A stretch of 42,712 nt of DNA from Catenovulum agarivorans DS-2 (GTDB lineage Bacteria; Pseudomonadota; Gammaproteobacteria; Enterobacterales; Alteromonadaceae). This document shows, piece by piece, positions 25,664 through 33,562 of this stretch; within the stretch, counting starts at the first letter, position 1, and each line of letters opens with the position of its first letter. The stretch is from positions 1 through 42,712 of the forward strand of contig NZ_ARZY01000039.1 in the NCBI RefSeq assembly GCF_000568405.1, written 5' to 3'. Made by a program: the position numbers and the translations under genes. The notes under the pieces are model-generated. The model saw nothing but the letters and a program-made list of their open reading frames with translations, searched no databases and had not been told where the DNA came from.

Positions 25664-25700
25664 TTTAACTAAAACTATAACGGAATTAAGGTAATTGAAG

Positions 25701-26063
25701 ATGAAGAAGATTCTAGCAGTTGACGATTCAGCATCTATGCGTCAGATGGTCAGTTTCACTTTACAAAGAGCTGGCTACAAAGTGACTGAAGCCAAAGATG
25801 GCGTTGAAGCGTTAGGAATAGCAAAAAACGAAACGTTTGATTTGGTGTTATCCGATGTCAATATGCCAAATATGGATGGTATTTCTCTGATTCGAGAGCT
25901 CAGAACTTTACCCGAATATAAATTTGTACCCTTGCTGATGTTGACCACAGAATCGGGTTTGGATAAAAAAACCGAAGGTAAACAAGCTGGGGCGACTGGG
26001 TGGATAGTTAAGCCTTTTAATCCAGACCAATTGATAGCAACGTTAGGAAAAGTGTTGAGATAA
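25701..26063 (+). CDS. cheY: CheY-like single-domain response regulator
   Basis: A 120-residue receiver domain. Acidic pocket Asp8-Asp9, phospho-acceptor Asp52 (V-L-S-D-V-N-M-P), switch Thr82/Thr83 and Lys104 (V-K-P-F-N-P) are all present. ATG 25701 is chosen over TTG 25695, because AAGG at 25688-25691 is correctly spaced only for the ATG. It is phosphorylated by the CheA encoded 5 nt downstream. There is no output domain, so it acts by protein-protein contact; whether the target is the flagellar switch or another output is unknown. Confidence 0.9.
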   Translation: MKKILAVDDSASMRQMVSFTLQRAGYKVTEAKDGVEALGIAKNETFDLVLSDVNMPNMDGISLIRELRTLPEYKFVPLLMLTTESGLDKKTEGKQAGATGWIVKPFNPDQLIATLGKVLR

Positions 26064-26068
26064 AATTT

Positions 26069-28195
26069 ATGACAGTGGATCTAAGTCAATTCTATCAGGT
26101 CTTTTTTGATGAGAGTCTTGAAGGTTTGGATGCAATGGAAGCAGAATTATTACGCTACAGTGCAGGCACCCAAGATGATGAGTCAATCAATACAATTTTT
26201 CGCGCTGCTCATTCCATCAAGGGTGGGAGTGGAACGTTTGGTTTTGACAGCATTGCGGGATTCACTCATGTTTTAGAAACTTTGCTAGATCAAATTCGCG
26301 AGGGCCAGCGTGAGCTAACTAACCAGCATATAGACTTGTTACTACAATCTATCGATTGTTTGCGCGATATGATCAATAGATTAAGTGCTGGTGACGACAG
26401 TGTCCCTGACTCGGCAGCGCAACTCAAAGCTGCATTTGAAGCCATTCTAAATGATGAGAATGAGCTCGGACCTGAGCCTGAAGCTCTACAAGCAAAGCAA
26501 ATTCTTGAAGAAACAAGTTCACTTGAACAGTTGGCAGATACGCAGACACTTGGATGGAAAGTCACTTTTGTACCAAGTGAAGATATTTTAATGACAGGGA
26601 ATGAACCCTTGTTTTTAATTCAAGAGCTAACTGAATTGGGTGATCATGAAGTTGAGCTGATTACTGAGCACATACCGCAATGGCAGCAATTAAAACCAGA
26701 ATATTGTTATTTACGCTGGGTGGTTAAATTATATTGCGATTGTACTGAGCAGCAGATAAATGAAGTTTTTGAATGGGTTGCAGATGAATGCGAAATTAAA
26801 ATAGAAAAGCTGCAGACTAAAAGCGAACAATCAATACCAGCAAAGCATCCTCCGCTGACTAGTACACAGCCGCAAACGGCAATGCAGTCAGTCACACAAA
26901 CGACTGACAGCAATGAGCAAATTGAGCAAACCAAACCTGTGGTTAACAAGCCTGCCAAATCTAAACAAGCGGATGCCAATTCAATTCGGGTGGGTATAGA
27001 TAAAGTTGATTCATTAATTAACATGGTTGGTGAGCTTGTTATTACTCAAGCAATGTTGAGTCAACTATTTGAAAGTGAAATGACCAGCCAAACCCTTAGC
27101 CGTATGAAAGAAGGCTTAGCCCAGTTAGAGCACAATACGCGTGATTTACAAGAGAGTGTGATGCGCATTCGTATGTTACCTATTAGCTTTGTGTTTAGTC
27201 GATTCCCGCGACTGGTCAGAGATACAGGGCAAAAGCTAGGCAAAAAGATAGAGTTGGTTCTGCAAGGTGAAAGCACCGAGTTAGATAAAACTGTAATGGA
27301 GAAAATCTCTGATCCCCTTGTTCACCTTGTTAGAAATGCAATCGATCATGGTTTAGAGCTGCCCGAACAAAGGTTGGCTGCGGGCAAACCTGAAACGGGC
27401 AAGGTTACGTTAAATTCCTATCATCAAGGTGGTAATGTAGTGATCGAAATCATTGATGATGGTAAAGGACTAGACCCAGTTAAAATTAAGAATAAAGCGA
27501 TTGCTAATGGGTTGATTAGTGCCTCAGATGAATTGTCGGAAGAACAAGTTAATTTACTTATCTTTGAAGCTGGCTTTTCCACCGCAGAAGCTGTTTCCGA
27601 TCTCTCTGGTCGAGGGGTTGGTATGGATGTGGTGAAAAGCAATATCCAAGCGCTAAATGGTACAGTTGATGTTGAGTCTGAAGTTGGTAAAGGCACAACA
27701 TTTAGGATTAGGTTACCGTTAACTTTGGCTATTCTGGATGGCCAATTGGTGCGGATTGGACAGCATATCTACATTATCCCCTTAGTGAATATTATTGAAT
27801 CACTTCAAATTGACCCTAAAGGCGTCAGTCGAATTGGTGGTGAGTATGACGTTCTTCATCTTAGGGGCGAATATGTCCCAATTGTTTGTTTAGCGGATGT
27901 GTTTTTGCACAAAGCCGATGCGCAATCTTTGACCGAAGGTTTGTTAGTTGTTGTGGAAGTTGATGGCGGCAAAGTTGGAATTTTTGTTGATGACCTGCTG
28001 GCCCAGCAACAAGTGGTCATTAAAAGCTTGGAAGCAAATTACAATAAGGTTGAAGGAATATCGGGGGCGACTATTTTAGGCGATGGCACCGTCTCACTCA
28101 TTATTGATATTATCAGCTTGGTACGAATGGCTGGTGTTAAAAGTATGGCGACTGCGAACTTAGTTTCGACGGACGTTAATGCTGAAGGAGTGTAG
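26069..28195 (+). CDS. cheA: Chemotaxis histidine kinase CheA
   Basis: A 708-residue kinase with the full CheA domain order. The P1 Hpt domain (about 1-110) has His48 in A-A-H-S-I-K-G-G-S-G. A P2-like region spans about 165-255. A flexible Gln/Thr-rich linker follows (about 255-300), then P3 dimerisation (about 305-370). P4 (HATPase) has the N box H-L-V-R-N-A-I-D-H-G, G1 D-D-G-K-G and G2 G-R-G-V-G-M-D-V-V. The C-terminal P5 is CheW-like. It phosphorylates the adjacent CheY in response to receptor state. The start ATG lies 5 nt after the cheY stop; the ribosome site is weak, so coupling is likely. Confidence 0.96.
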   Translation: MTVDLSQFYQVFFDESLEGLDAMEAELLRYSAGTQDDESINTIFRAAHSIKGGSGTFGFDSIAGFTHVLETLLDQIREGQRELTNQHIDLLLQSIDCLRDMINRLSAGDDSVPDSAAQLKAAFEAILNDENELGPEPEALQAKQILEETSSLEQLADTQTLGWKVTFVPSEDILMTGNEPLFLIQELTELGDHEVELITEHIPQWQQLKPEYCYLRWVVKLYCDCTEQQINEVFEWVADECEIKIEKLQTKSEQSIPAKHPPLTSTQPQTAMQSVTQTTDSNEQIEQTKPVVNKPAKSKQADANSIRVGIDKVDSLINMVGELVITQAMLSQLFESEMTSQTLSRMKEGLAQLEHNTRDLQESVMRIRMLPISFVFSRFPRLVRDTGQKLGKKIELVLQGESTELDKTVMEKISDPLVHLVRNAIDHGLELPEQRLAAGKPETGKVTLNSYHQGGNVVIEIIDDGKGLDPVKIKNKAIANGLISASDELSEEQVNLLIFEAGFSTAEAVSDLSGRGVGMDVVKSNIQALNGTVDVESEVGKGTTFRIRLPLTLAILDGQLVRIGQHIYIIPLVNIIESLQIDPKGVSRIGGEYDVLHLRGEYVPIVCLADVFLHKADAQSLTEGLLVVVEVDGGKVGIFVDDLLAQQQVVIKSLEANYNKVEGISGATILGDGTVSLIIDIISLVRMAGVKSMATANLVSTDVNAEGV

Positions 28196-28197
28196 GC

Positions 28198-28701
28198 ATG
28201 AGCGAAGATATCAATGTAGACGAGCTCAATCAAAGGTTAGGTTTGCTAGAAGGGGTTGAGAATGCAGATGTCGAGCAATACTTATCGTTTTTTTTAGACA
28301 ACGAAGAATACGCAGTCGATATTTTGCGAGTGCAAGAAATTCGATGTTGGGAAGGCGCAACGGTTATTCCTAACTCACCCGTCAGTGTAAAAGGGGTTAT
28401 GAATCTCAGAGGTACAATTGTACCTGTTATGGACTTACGTTTACGTTTGGGGTTGCCAGAGCAAGCGTATAAACCGCTCACGGTGGTGATAGTTTTAAAG
28501 TTTGAGACCTCAGACGGCAGGGAAAAAATCAGTGGGGTCGTGGTTGATGCAGTGGCAGACGTGCATAGCATTTCGCCTGACGATATACAACAAGCCCCAG
28601 AATTAAGTTCAAATGTTAATGCAACTTTTGTTAAAGGTTTAGGCTGTACTGAGAGTGGTGCTCTTATTTTGCTTGACCCAGACACGCTATTAGCGATTTA
28701 G
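28198..28701 (+). CDS. cheW: Chemotaxis coupling protein CheW
   Basis: A 167-residue CheW domain that links receptors to CheA. Typical blocks are F-F-L-D-N-E-E-Y-A-V-D-I, V-Q-E-I-R, G-V-M-N-L-R-G-T-I-V-P-V-M-D-L-R and G-V-V-V-D-A-V-A-D-V. There is a short acidic N-terminal extension of about 25 residues. An AAGGAG ribosome site (28185-28190) inside the end of cheA precedes the ATG. Confidence 0.95.
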   Translation: MSEDINVDELNQRLGLLEGVENADVEQYLSFFLDNEEYAVDILRVQEIRCWEGATVIPNSPVSVKGVMNLRGTIVPVMDLRLRLGLPEQAYKPLTVVIVLKFETSDGREKISGVVVDAVADVHSISPDDIQQAPELSSNVNATFVKGLGCTESGALILLDPDTLLAI

Positions 28702-28714
28702 CTAGGAGATAAAT

Positions 28715-31093
28715 ATGTTATCAGCACTTTTAGGACACGGCAGTAAACAAGAAATATCTGAATTAAAACAGCAGTTGGCCGAATATACTGGCAAAGTGCA
28801 AGCACTAGAACGCTCGCAAGCTGTAATTGAATTCACACCAGATGGAACTATTCTCGATGCTAATGACAATTTTTTAGCTGCAATGGGCTACAGTAAAACT
28901 GAAATTGTGGGCCGTCACCATTCTATGTTTGTTGATCCAAGTTATGCAGCTGGTGCCGAATACCAAAGGTTCTGGCAAAGGTTAGCTCAGGGAGAATTTT
29001 TCTCAGATCAGTTTTTGCGCTTTGCTAAAGGCGGACGAAAAATTTGGATTCAAGCAACCTACAACCCCATTTTAGACGAATCGGGTAAACCCTATAAGGT
29101 GGTTAAGTTTGCGTCGGATATCACTCAGATAAAAGAGAATGAACGCAAAAGTGCTGAGTTGGCTGATTTAGCAAATGCACTGAAAATTTGTCAAGCCAGC
29201 GTTATGCTGGCGGATAATGATTTAAATATAGTGTATGTGAACGACGAGAACTTGCGTATGTTGCGCAGCCGACAGGCTGAAATTCGCCAAGAATTGCCCA
29301 ATTTTGATGCGGATAGACTTGTAGGAACCTGTGTCGATGTTTTTCATAAACAACCAAGCCACCAACGTGAAATAATGGCTCGTTTAACTGAACCTTATTT
29401 TACCCGTCTGACAATTGGTAAGCTTAAATTCGATTTAATTGCCACACCTTGGATCAACGCGGACGGCGAGCGATTAGGTACGGTTGTCGAGTGGCAAGAT
29501 GTGACTGAAAAGTTAGCTGAAGAGCAGCGGTTTGTGCAAATCGCTGAAGAAAACCGCCGAGTTCGCCAAGCGCTTGATAGTGTTTCCACGAATGCGATGA
29601 TTGCAAATAAAGACAATGTTATTGTCTACATGAATGAAGCAATAGTTGAAATGATGCAAAACGCAGAAGCGGATATTCGTACTGCCTTGCCTAACTTTAG
29701 TGCCAACAATTTAATGGGACAAAACATCGATGTTTTCCATAAAAACCCAGCCCATCAACAAAACTTATTGGCACGCTTAACCACAACTTATAAAACTGAA
29801 ATCTATGTGGGTGGCCGCACATTCTCGCTGGTGGCAAACCCAATTATCAATGATGATAATCAACGTATTGGTACAGTGGTTGAGTGGCAAGATAGAACTT
29901 TTGAAGTTCAAATGGAGAAAGAAATTGCCGCTTTGGTAAAACAAGCATCACACGGTGACTTATCTACTCGCTTGCAAGTTGACGGTAAAAAAGGTTTCTT
30001 CAAAACATTAGCTGAAGGATTAAACTCATTAATTGACTCATGCGACGGTGTGATTAACAGTACAGTTGAAGTGTTAGATGCGATGGCGCATGGTAATTTA
30101 AGCAAGCGCATCAATGGTGATTATGAAGGAACTTTTGCAAAATTAAGAGATGATGCCAATACCACTTTAGACAAGTTAACTGAAATTATTTCTCGAGTGA
30201 ATCAGTCAGCCTCAACTGTCGCCTCTGGCGCGGATGAAATTGCTCAAGGCAATGCAGATTTAAGCCAAAGAACCGAAGAACAAGCATCTTCGTTGGAAGA
30301 AACAGCAGCGAGCATGGAGCAGATGACCAGTACTGTGAAGCAAAATGCGGATAACGCAGTGTTAGCCGATGATTTAGCTGAGCAAGCGCGTAAGAAGGCT
30401 GTAGAAGGCGGTCAGGTGGTTGAAAATGCCGTGACGAGTATGGCGCAAATTAATGATGCGAGTAAAAAAATAGCCGATATTATTGGGGTAATAGACGAAA
30501 TCGCATTCCAAACTAACTTGCTAGCATTGAATGCCGCTGTTGAAGCCGCTCGAGCAGGCGAACAAGGGCGCGGATTTGCAGTGGTTGCTGGCGAAGTAAG
30601 AAATCTTGCACAACGCAGTGCTGAAGCCGCTAAAGAGATTAAGAACTTAATCAGGGATAGTGTGGCAAAAGTTGAAGATGGTTCTGCATTGGTTAATCAA
30701 TCAGGTGAAACGCTAACTGAAATTGTTGAAGCGGTTGAAAAAGTCAGTCGTATGATTGCGGATATTTCTATAGCGTCAAAAGAGCAAAGTTCAGGGATTG
30801 AACAAGTGAATAAAGCCATTACCCAAATGGATGAGATGACTCAGCAAAATGCAGCCTTGGTCGAGCAAGCTTCAGCAGCCGGTGAATCAATGGCTGAACA
30901 AGCCGCTAGCATGAGTCAAATATTGTCATTTTTTACGCTAGACAATGCAAGCAGTATCAGCCGTAAGCCGAATATGTCGCCTGCAACACTGGAAGCTCGT
31001 CGACCTATTCAAGAGCGCAGCCAAACACGGCCAGCTAAAAGAGATATCGCCAGTTTAGCTTTTGATGAGGATGAAGATTGGGAAGAATTTTAA
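28715..31093 (+). CDS. Soluble three-PAS methyl-accepting chemotaxis protein with C-terminal docking pentapeptide
   Basis: A 792-residue receptor without transmembrane segments. A short coiled coil (about 10-30) is followed by three PAS domains (about 30-140, 150-265, 275-395). The second and third are internal duplicates sharing the order P-N-F, V-F-H-K-x-P-x-H-Q, A-R-L-T and R-x-G-T-V-V-E-W-Q-D. A HAMP-like region follows (about 395-495), then the signalling domain with hairpin tip I-A-F-Q-T-N-L-L-A-L-N-A-A-V-E-A-A-R-A-G-E. The signalling domain resembles the Tsr (36-heptad) class. The protein ends in D-W-E-E-F, matching the x-[FWHY]-x-x-[FWHY] docking peptide for CheR/CheB. Sensing of redox, oxygen or another cytoplasmic ligand is plausible, but no cofactor ligand is identifiable. 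Last gene of the che operon. Confidence 0.92.
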   Translation: MLSALLGHGSKQEISELKQQLAEYTGKVQALERSQAVIEFTPDGTILDANDNFLAAMGYSKTEIVGRHHSMFVDPSYAAGAEYQRFWQRLAQGEFFSDQFLRFAKGGRKIWIQATYNPILDESGKPYKVVKFASDITQIKENERKSAELADLANALKICQASVMLADNDLNIVYVNDENLRMLRSRQAEIRQELPNFDADRLVGTCVDVFHKQPSHQREIMARLTEPYFTRLTIGKLKFDLIATPWINADGERLGTVVEWQDVTEKLAEEQRFVQIAEENRRVRQALDSVSTNAMIANKDNVIVYMNEAIVEMMQNAEADIRTALPNFSANNLMGQNIDVFHKNPAHQQNLLARLTTTYKTEIYVGGRTFSLVANPIINDDNQRIGTVVEWQDRTFEVQMEKEIAALVKQASHGDLSTRLQVDGKKGFFKTLAEGLNSLIDSCDGVINSTVEVLDAMAHGNLSKRINGDYEGTFAKLRDDANTTLDKLTEIISRVNQSASTVASGADEIAQGNADLSQRTEEQASSLEETAASMEQMTSTVKQNADNAVLADDLAEQARKKAVEGGQVVENAVTSMAQINDASKKIADIIGVIDEIAFQTNLLALNAAVEAARAGEQGRGFAVVAGEVRNLAQRSAEAAKEIKNLIRDSVAKVEDGSALVNQSGETLTEIVEAVEKVSRMIADISIASKEQSSGIEQVNKAITQMDEMTQQNAALVEQASAAGESMAEQAASMSQILSFFTLDNASSISRKPNMSPATLEARRPIQERSQTRPAKRDIASLAFDEDEDWEEF

Positions 31094-31156
31094 TTAATAA
31101 AAAAATTCATCATTTAATCTTTGACAGACGTGCAATTTACCGCTAAAAGTCAATCC

Positions 31157-31176
31157 GCATTCAATTGTTTGAATGC
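31157..31176 (+). terminator. Probable terminator of the chemotaxis operon
   Basis: GCATTCAA pairs perfectly with TTGAATGC around a TTGT loop, followed by a T-rich tract a few bases later (CTTTTCTTATTT). It lies 64 nt past the receptor stop and 32 nt before maoP, so it could alternatively be a maoP leader structure. Confidence 0.5.
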
Positions 31177-31207
31177 CTGAATACTTTTCTTATTTGAGAG
31201 GTCCTAA

Positions 31208-31597
31208 ATGGCAAAAACTAAGCAGCAATTGTTATCTCGTATCTATGATGATCCAAAGAATTACCCCTATGGTTTCCGTCGCTCTGGTGACTTTTCTATA
31301 AATGAGGCTGAATCATTGTCTAAGTATGGGCATTTGTTTAATGCTCTGTACAAAGGAGAGGTTGAGCCTAGTGACCCTGAAGACGAACGTATCATGAGCG
31401 TTATGCGCGGTGATACAAAACCTGAAACTGTCAATGAAAGAGCGTGGCTGAAATATCAATCTCGGCTAAATCGACCGAAACTTGGTAGCCTTTATGGCAA
31501 CAAAAAACAAGTTGTGGCTGATGACGATGACGACTCGGACAGCGACATTGAGCTTAATGACGATTTAGGAGATTCAATCGACACCGACGACGATTAA
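31208..31597 (+). CDS. maoP: MaoP-like protein (DUF413 family)
   Basis: A 129-residue protein whose first ~90 residues match the DUF413/YifE family: Y-P-Y-G-F-R-R-S-G-D-F-S-I-N-E-A-E, then L-F-N-A-L, then a conserved R-G-D-T-K-P-E-T-V-N-E-R-A-W-x-K-Y block ending R-L-N-R-P-K. E. coli MaoP acts with the maoS site to organise the Ori macrodomain of the chromosome; that role here is by homology only. The last ~25 residues are a low-complexity Asp/Ser-rich acidic tail longer than in E. coli. A GAGAGG ribosome site precedes the ATG. The gene has its own strong terminator. Confidence 0.85.
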   Translation: MAKTKQQLLSRIYDDPKNYPYGFRRSGDFSINEAESLSKYGHLFNALYKGEVEPSDPEDERIMSVMRGDTKPETVNERAWLKYQSRLNRPKLGSLYGNKKQVVADDDDDSDSDIELNDDLGDSIDTDDD

Positions 31598-31612
31598 ATA
31601 ACCGAAAGCGCA

Positions 31613-31675
31613 TAGCAAAAAGCCTCGATTGTTTGCCTGTTATTAATTTACTTTTGAACAATCGGCTTTTTGCTA
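31613..31675. terminator. Strong (bidirectional) terminator after maoP
   Basis: TAGCAAAAAGCC, one unpaired T, then CGATTGTT (31613-31633) pairs with AACAATCGGCTTTTTGCTA (31657-31675): a stem of about 19 bp with A-rich and T-rich arms at its base. It lies 15 nt after the maoP stop and ends 47 nt before the AMMECR1 start. Confidence 0.75.
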
Positions 31676-31722
31676 TACTCAGATAGTAGGCATTGCCAAT
31701 TATTTTCTATCTGGAGGCTTGT

Positions 31723-32325
31723 ATGGTTGCAACAGCACATTTTGCGCAGTCAGAGTTTGAACAACCTGAAATCGCTGAACATATTATTCAGCTGGTTAAA
31801 GATGCACTTGAATATGCTTATCAACACAACCAGAGTCGATTACCAGAACGACTAGTATCGACCCACCCTGTTTTAGCCAAGCCGCTTGCCTGTTTTGTTA
31901 GTCTGAATGACCATAGTGGCTTACGAGGGTGTGTTGGCACAACGGTTGCGAATGGCCGACTAGATAAAAATATTGCTTGGTATGCACACGAAGCTGCTTT
32001 TCACGACCCGCGGTTTGATCCCATTCCTGCTAAAGACTTTGCCGAGTTAACTTGTGTGGTATCGATAATGTCAATGCCATTAGCCTTGCAAGCAGACGAC
32101 GAGCAACAACTATTGCAACAGCTTATTCCACAGCGTGATGGATTAATTATCCAATACGGACAAGCAAGTGGGGTCTTTTTACCCTGTATGTGGACCCAAT
32201 ACCCTGACGCAGCAGATTTCTTGCAAGCTCTAAAACAAAAAGCGGGTTGGCCCGAACATGGCTGGACGCATGCGATGAAAGCCAGTGTTTTTCAAACTTA
32301 TCGGATAAGCGGTGCACTCAGTTAA
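31723..32325 (+). CDS. AMMECR1-domain protein (AmmeMemoRadiSam system protein A type)
   Basis: A 200-residue AMMECR1 fold protein. The signature L-R-G-C-V-G is near residues 66-71, with F-H-D-P-R-F-x-P-I following and G-V-F-L-P near residue 150. I start at ATG 31723, with TGGAGG at 31712-31717; an upstream TTG at 31693 lacks such support. In many bacteria this protein is encoded with a Memo-family protein and a radical SAM protein (the AmmeMemoRadiSam set); neither is adjacent here. Molecular function is not established. Its 3' end overlaps the convergent EAL gene by 8 nt. Confidence 0.88.
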   Translation: MVATAHFAQSEFEQPEIAEHIIQLVKDALEYAYQHNQSRLPERLVSTHPVLAKPLACFVSLNDHSGLRGCVGTTVANGRLDKNIAWYAHEAAFHDPRFDPIPAKDFAELTCVVSIMSMPLALQADDEQQLLQQLIPQRDGLIIQYGQASGVFLPCMWTQYPDAADFLQALKQKAGWPEHGWTHAMKASVFQTYRISGALS

Positions 32326-33142
32326 GCAACCTTTGGCTTGAACGTTCTGTTTGTTGTATTAGCTGGTTAATCGCGTCACTAATCAAACTTTGCATTACTT
32401 TAGGTGTGGAAAGTGTTGGAGCCGCTTTAGGTTTTGCAAGATAAAAACCTTGAGCGAAATTAAAGCCTAAATTATAAATACACTCTAATTCTTCTTGTGA
32501 TTCTATTCCTTCCACTATGGTTAGCGCATTTGTATTTGTTGCAAGGTCAAGCAGGGCGCTTAGAAATTGTTGCTTGTGACTCTTTAAATGGCAATCCTGC
32601 ACAAAGTGACGATCAAGTTTGATTATGTCGGGTTGAAGCTCACTCCATTGAATTAGACCTGAATAGCCAGCGCCTAAGTCATCAATGGCAAATTGAATTC
32701 CGAATTTACGTAAATTTGCTAACGCTGATTGTAATAGTGGGATATTTTCTGCTTGAGTTTGTTCGGTTAATTCAATAACAACTCGATTTGGTGAAACACC
32801 TTGTTGTTTTAACAAGTTCACTAGCCAATTGGTATTGTTGAATTGGTTAGCCGCAAAATCTGGGGTTATATTTATAAAAAGTTTGCCAGGTAAAGCCAAT
32901 TGGCTAAATTTTTCAATAGCTTTTTCGATGCACAATGTTTCTAACTGGTTACGCATGTTAGCTGCATCTGCGGCCTTAAATAGATGAAAAGGATTATGCA
33001 GCTTAGAGTTTTTTGGACCTCTAATTAGTGCTTCGTACCCCAAAATACTGTTGGTAGCCAAGTTATATATTGGCTGAAGCAGGCTAGAGACCTCGGCTTG
33101 GTTTATAATTTGAATAATTTCACGATAAGCTGGTGGATTCAT
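32318..33142 (-). CDS. EAL-domain protein, predicted cyclic-di-GMP phosphodiesterase
   Basis: A 274-residue stand-alone EAL domain. Catalytic and metal-binding landmarks are present: Y-E-A-L-I-R-G (Glu37), I-N-I-T-P, V-I-E-L-T-E-Q, A-I-D-D-L-G-A-G-Y-S-G, I-K-L-D and V-E-G-I-E, with Q-G-F-Y at the end of the barrel. It should therefore be an active phosphodiesterase lowering c-di-GMP. There is no sensor, transmembrane or GGDEF domain, so control would be at expression or by partners. The final ~40 residues extend past the barrel. Convergent with the AMMECR1 gene (8-nt overlap). Confidence 0.9.
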   Translation of the reverse strand: MNPPAYREIIQIINQAEVSSLLQPIYNLATNSILGYEALIRGPKNSKLHNPFHLFKAADAANMRNQLETLCIEKAIEKFSQLALPGKLFINITPDFAANQFNNTNWLVNLLKQQGVSPNRVVIELTEQTQAENIPLLQSALANLRKFGIQFAIDDLGAGYSGLIQWSELQPDIIKLDRHFVQDCHLKSHKQQFLSALLDLATNTNALTIVEGIESQEELECIYNLGFNFAQGFYLAKPKAAPTLSTPKVMQSLISDAINQLIQQTERSSQRLLN

Positions 33143-33278
33143 AAATACAACTTCTTCAGGTTACATCAATTTGGCAAATGGTGTAAAACCTGCTTTATTT
33201 AAAAGGCAAACAGGCCCTAGTGGGCAAAAGTAACAAAACTTTGGCCACTGTAATCTAGATTTATGAAAAGTTAATGAC

Positions 33279-33485
33279 ATGCGTTCAATTAAGCAAGAGT
33301 CGAGTGTACAGGTGCAATCTCCTTGTGTGAGAAACTGTTGTTTAGACTCAGTTGATATCTGTATCGGTTGTGGTCGTTCAATTGACGAAATCACAGGGTG
33401 GACGCAAATGACTGCGCAACAAAAACGTCAAACTATAGAGGTGGCAAAACAACGCCTTAATAATCTGACGAATAATTTAGTTTAA
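33279..33485 (+). CDS. DUF1289-family small cysteine-rich protein
   Basis: A 68-residue protein with the DUF1289 pattern: S-P-C-V-R-N-C-C, C-I-G-C-G-R and E-I-T-G-W. Cys16, Cys20, Cys28 and Cys31 could bind zinc or an Fe-S cluster (inference). Function is unknown; members are often found as small orphan genes in gammaproteobacteria. It is divergent from the EAL gene and precedes ilvI by 77 nt. No strong ribosome site is visible. Confidence 0.8.
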   Translation: MRSIKQESSVQVQSPCVRNCCLDSVDICIGCGRSIDEITGWTQMTAQQKRQTIEVAKQRLNNLTNNLV

Positions 33486-33508
33486 GCAAGGTGTTATACT
33501 TTTTAAAA

Positions 33509-33523
33509 ACCAATTAAATTGGT
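33509..33523 (+). promoter_or_regulatory. Palindrome upstream of ilvI
   Basis: ACCAATTAAATTGGT is a perfect palindrome about a single central base, 24 nt past the DUF1289 stop and 39 nt before the ilvI start. It could be an operator dyad or a weak terminator stem. In E. coli ilvIH is controlled by Lrp, but this sequence is not a recognisable Lrp consensus. Confidence 0.35.
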
Positions 33524-33562
33524 ATCCTTGCGGCAATTATTTGAATTTAGGGGAAAACTATC

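Noticed and set aside
25318-25700. A sigma-28 (FliA) promoter for the chemotaxis operon
   Set aside because: No TAAA-N15-GCCGATAA-like sequence is visible upstream of the STAS or cheY genes.
28230-28685. A 151-codon open frame antisense to cheW
   Set aside because: It is Ser/Thr-rich without family motifs, has no ribosome site, and mirrors a well-supported gene; it is a shadow frame.
33486-33562. A leader-peptide attenuator for ilvIH
   Set aside because: The gap is too short and lacks a run of branched-chain codons or alternative stems; only a 15-nt palindrome is present.
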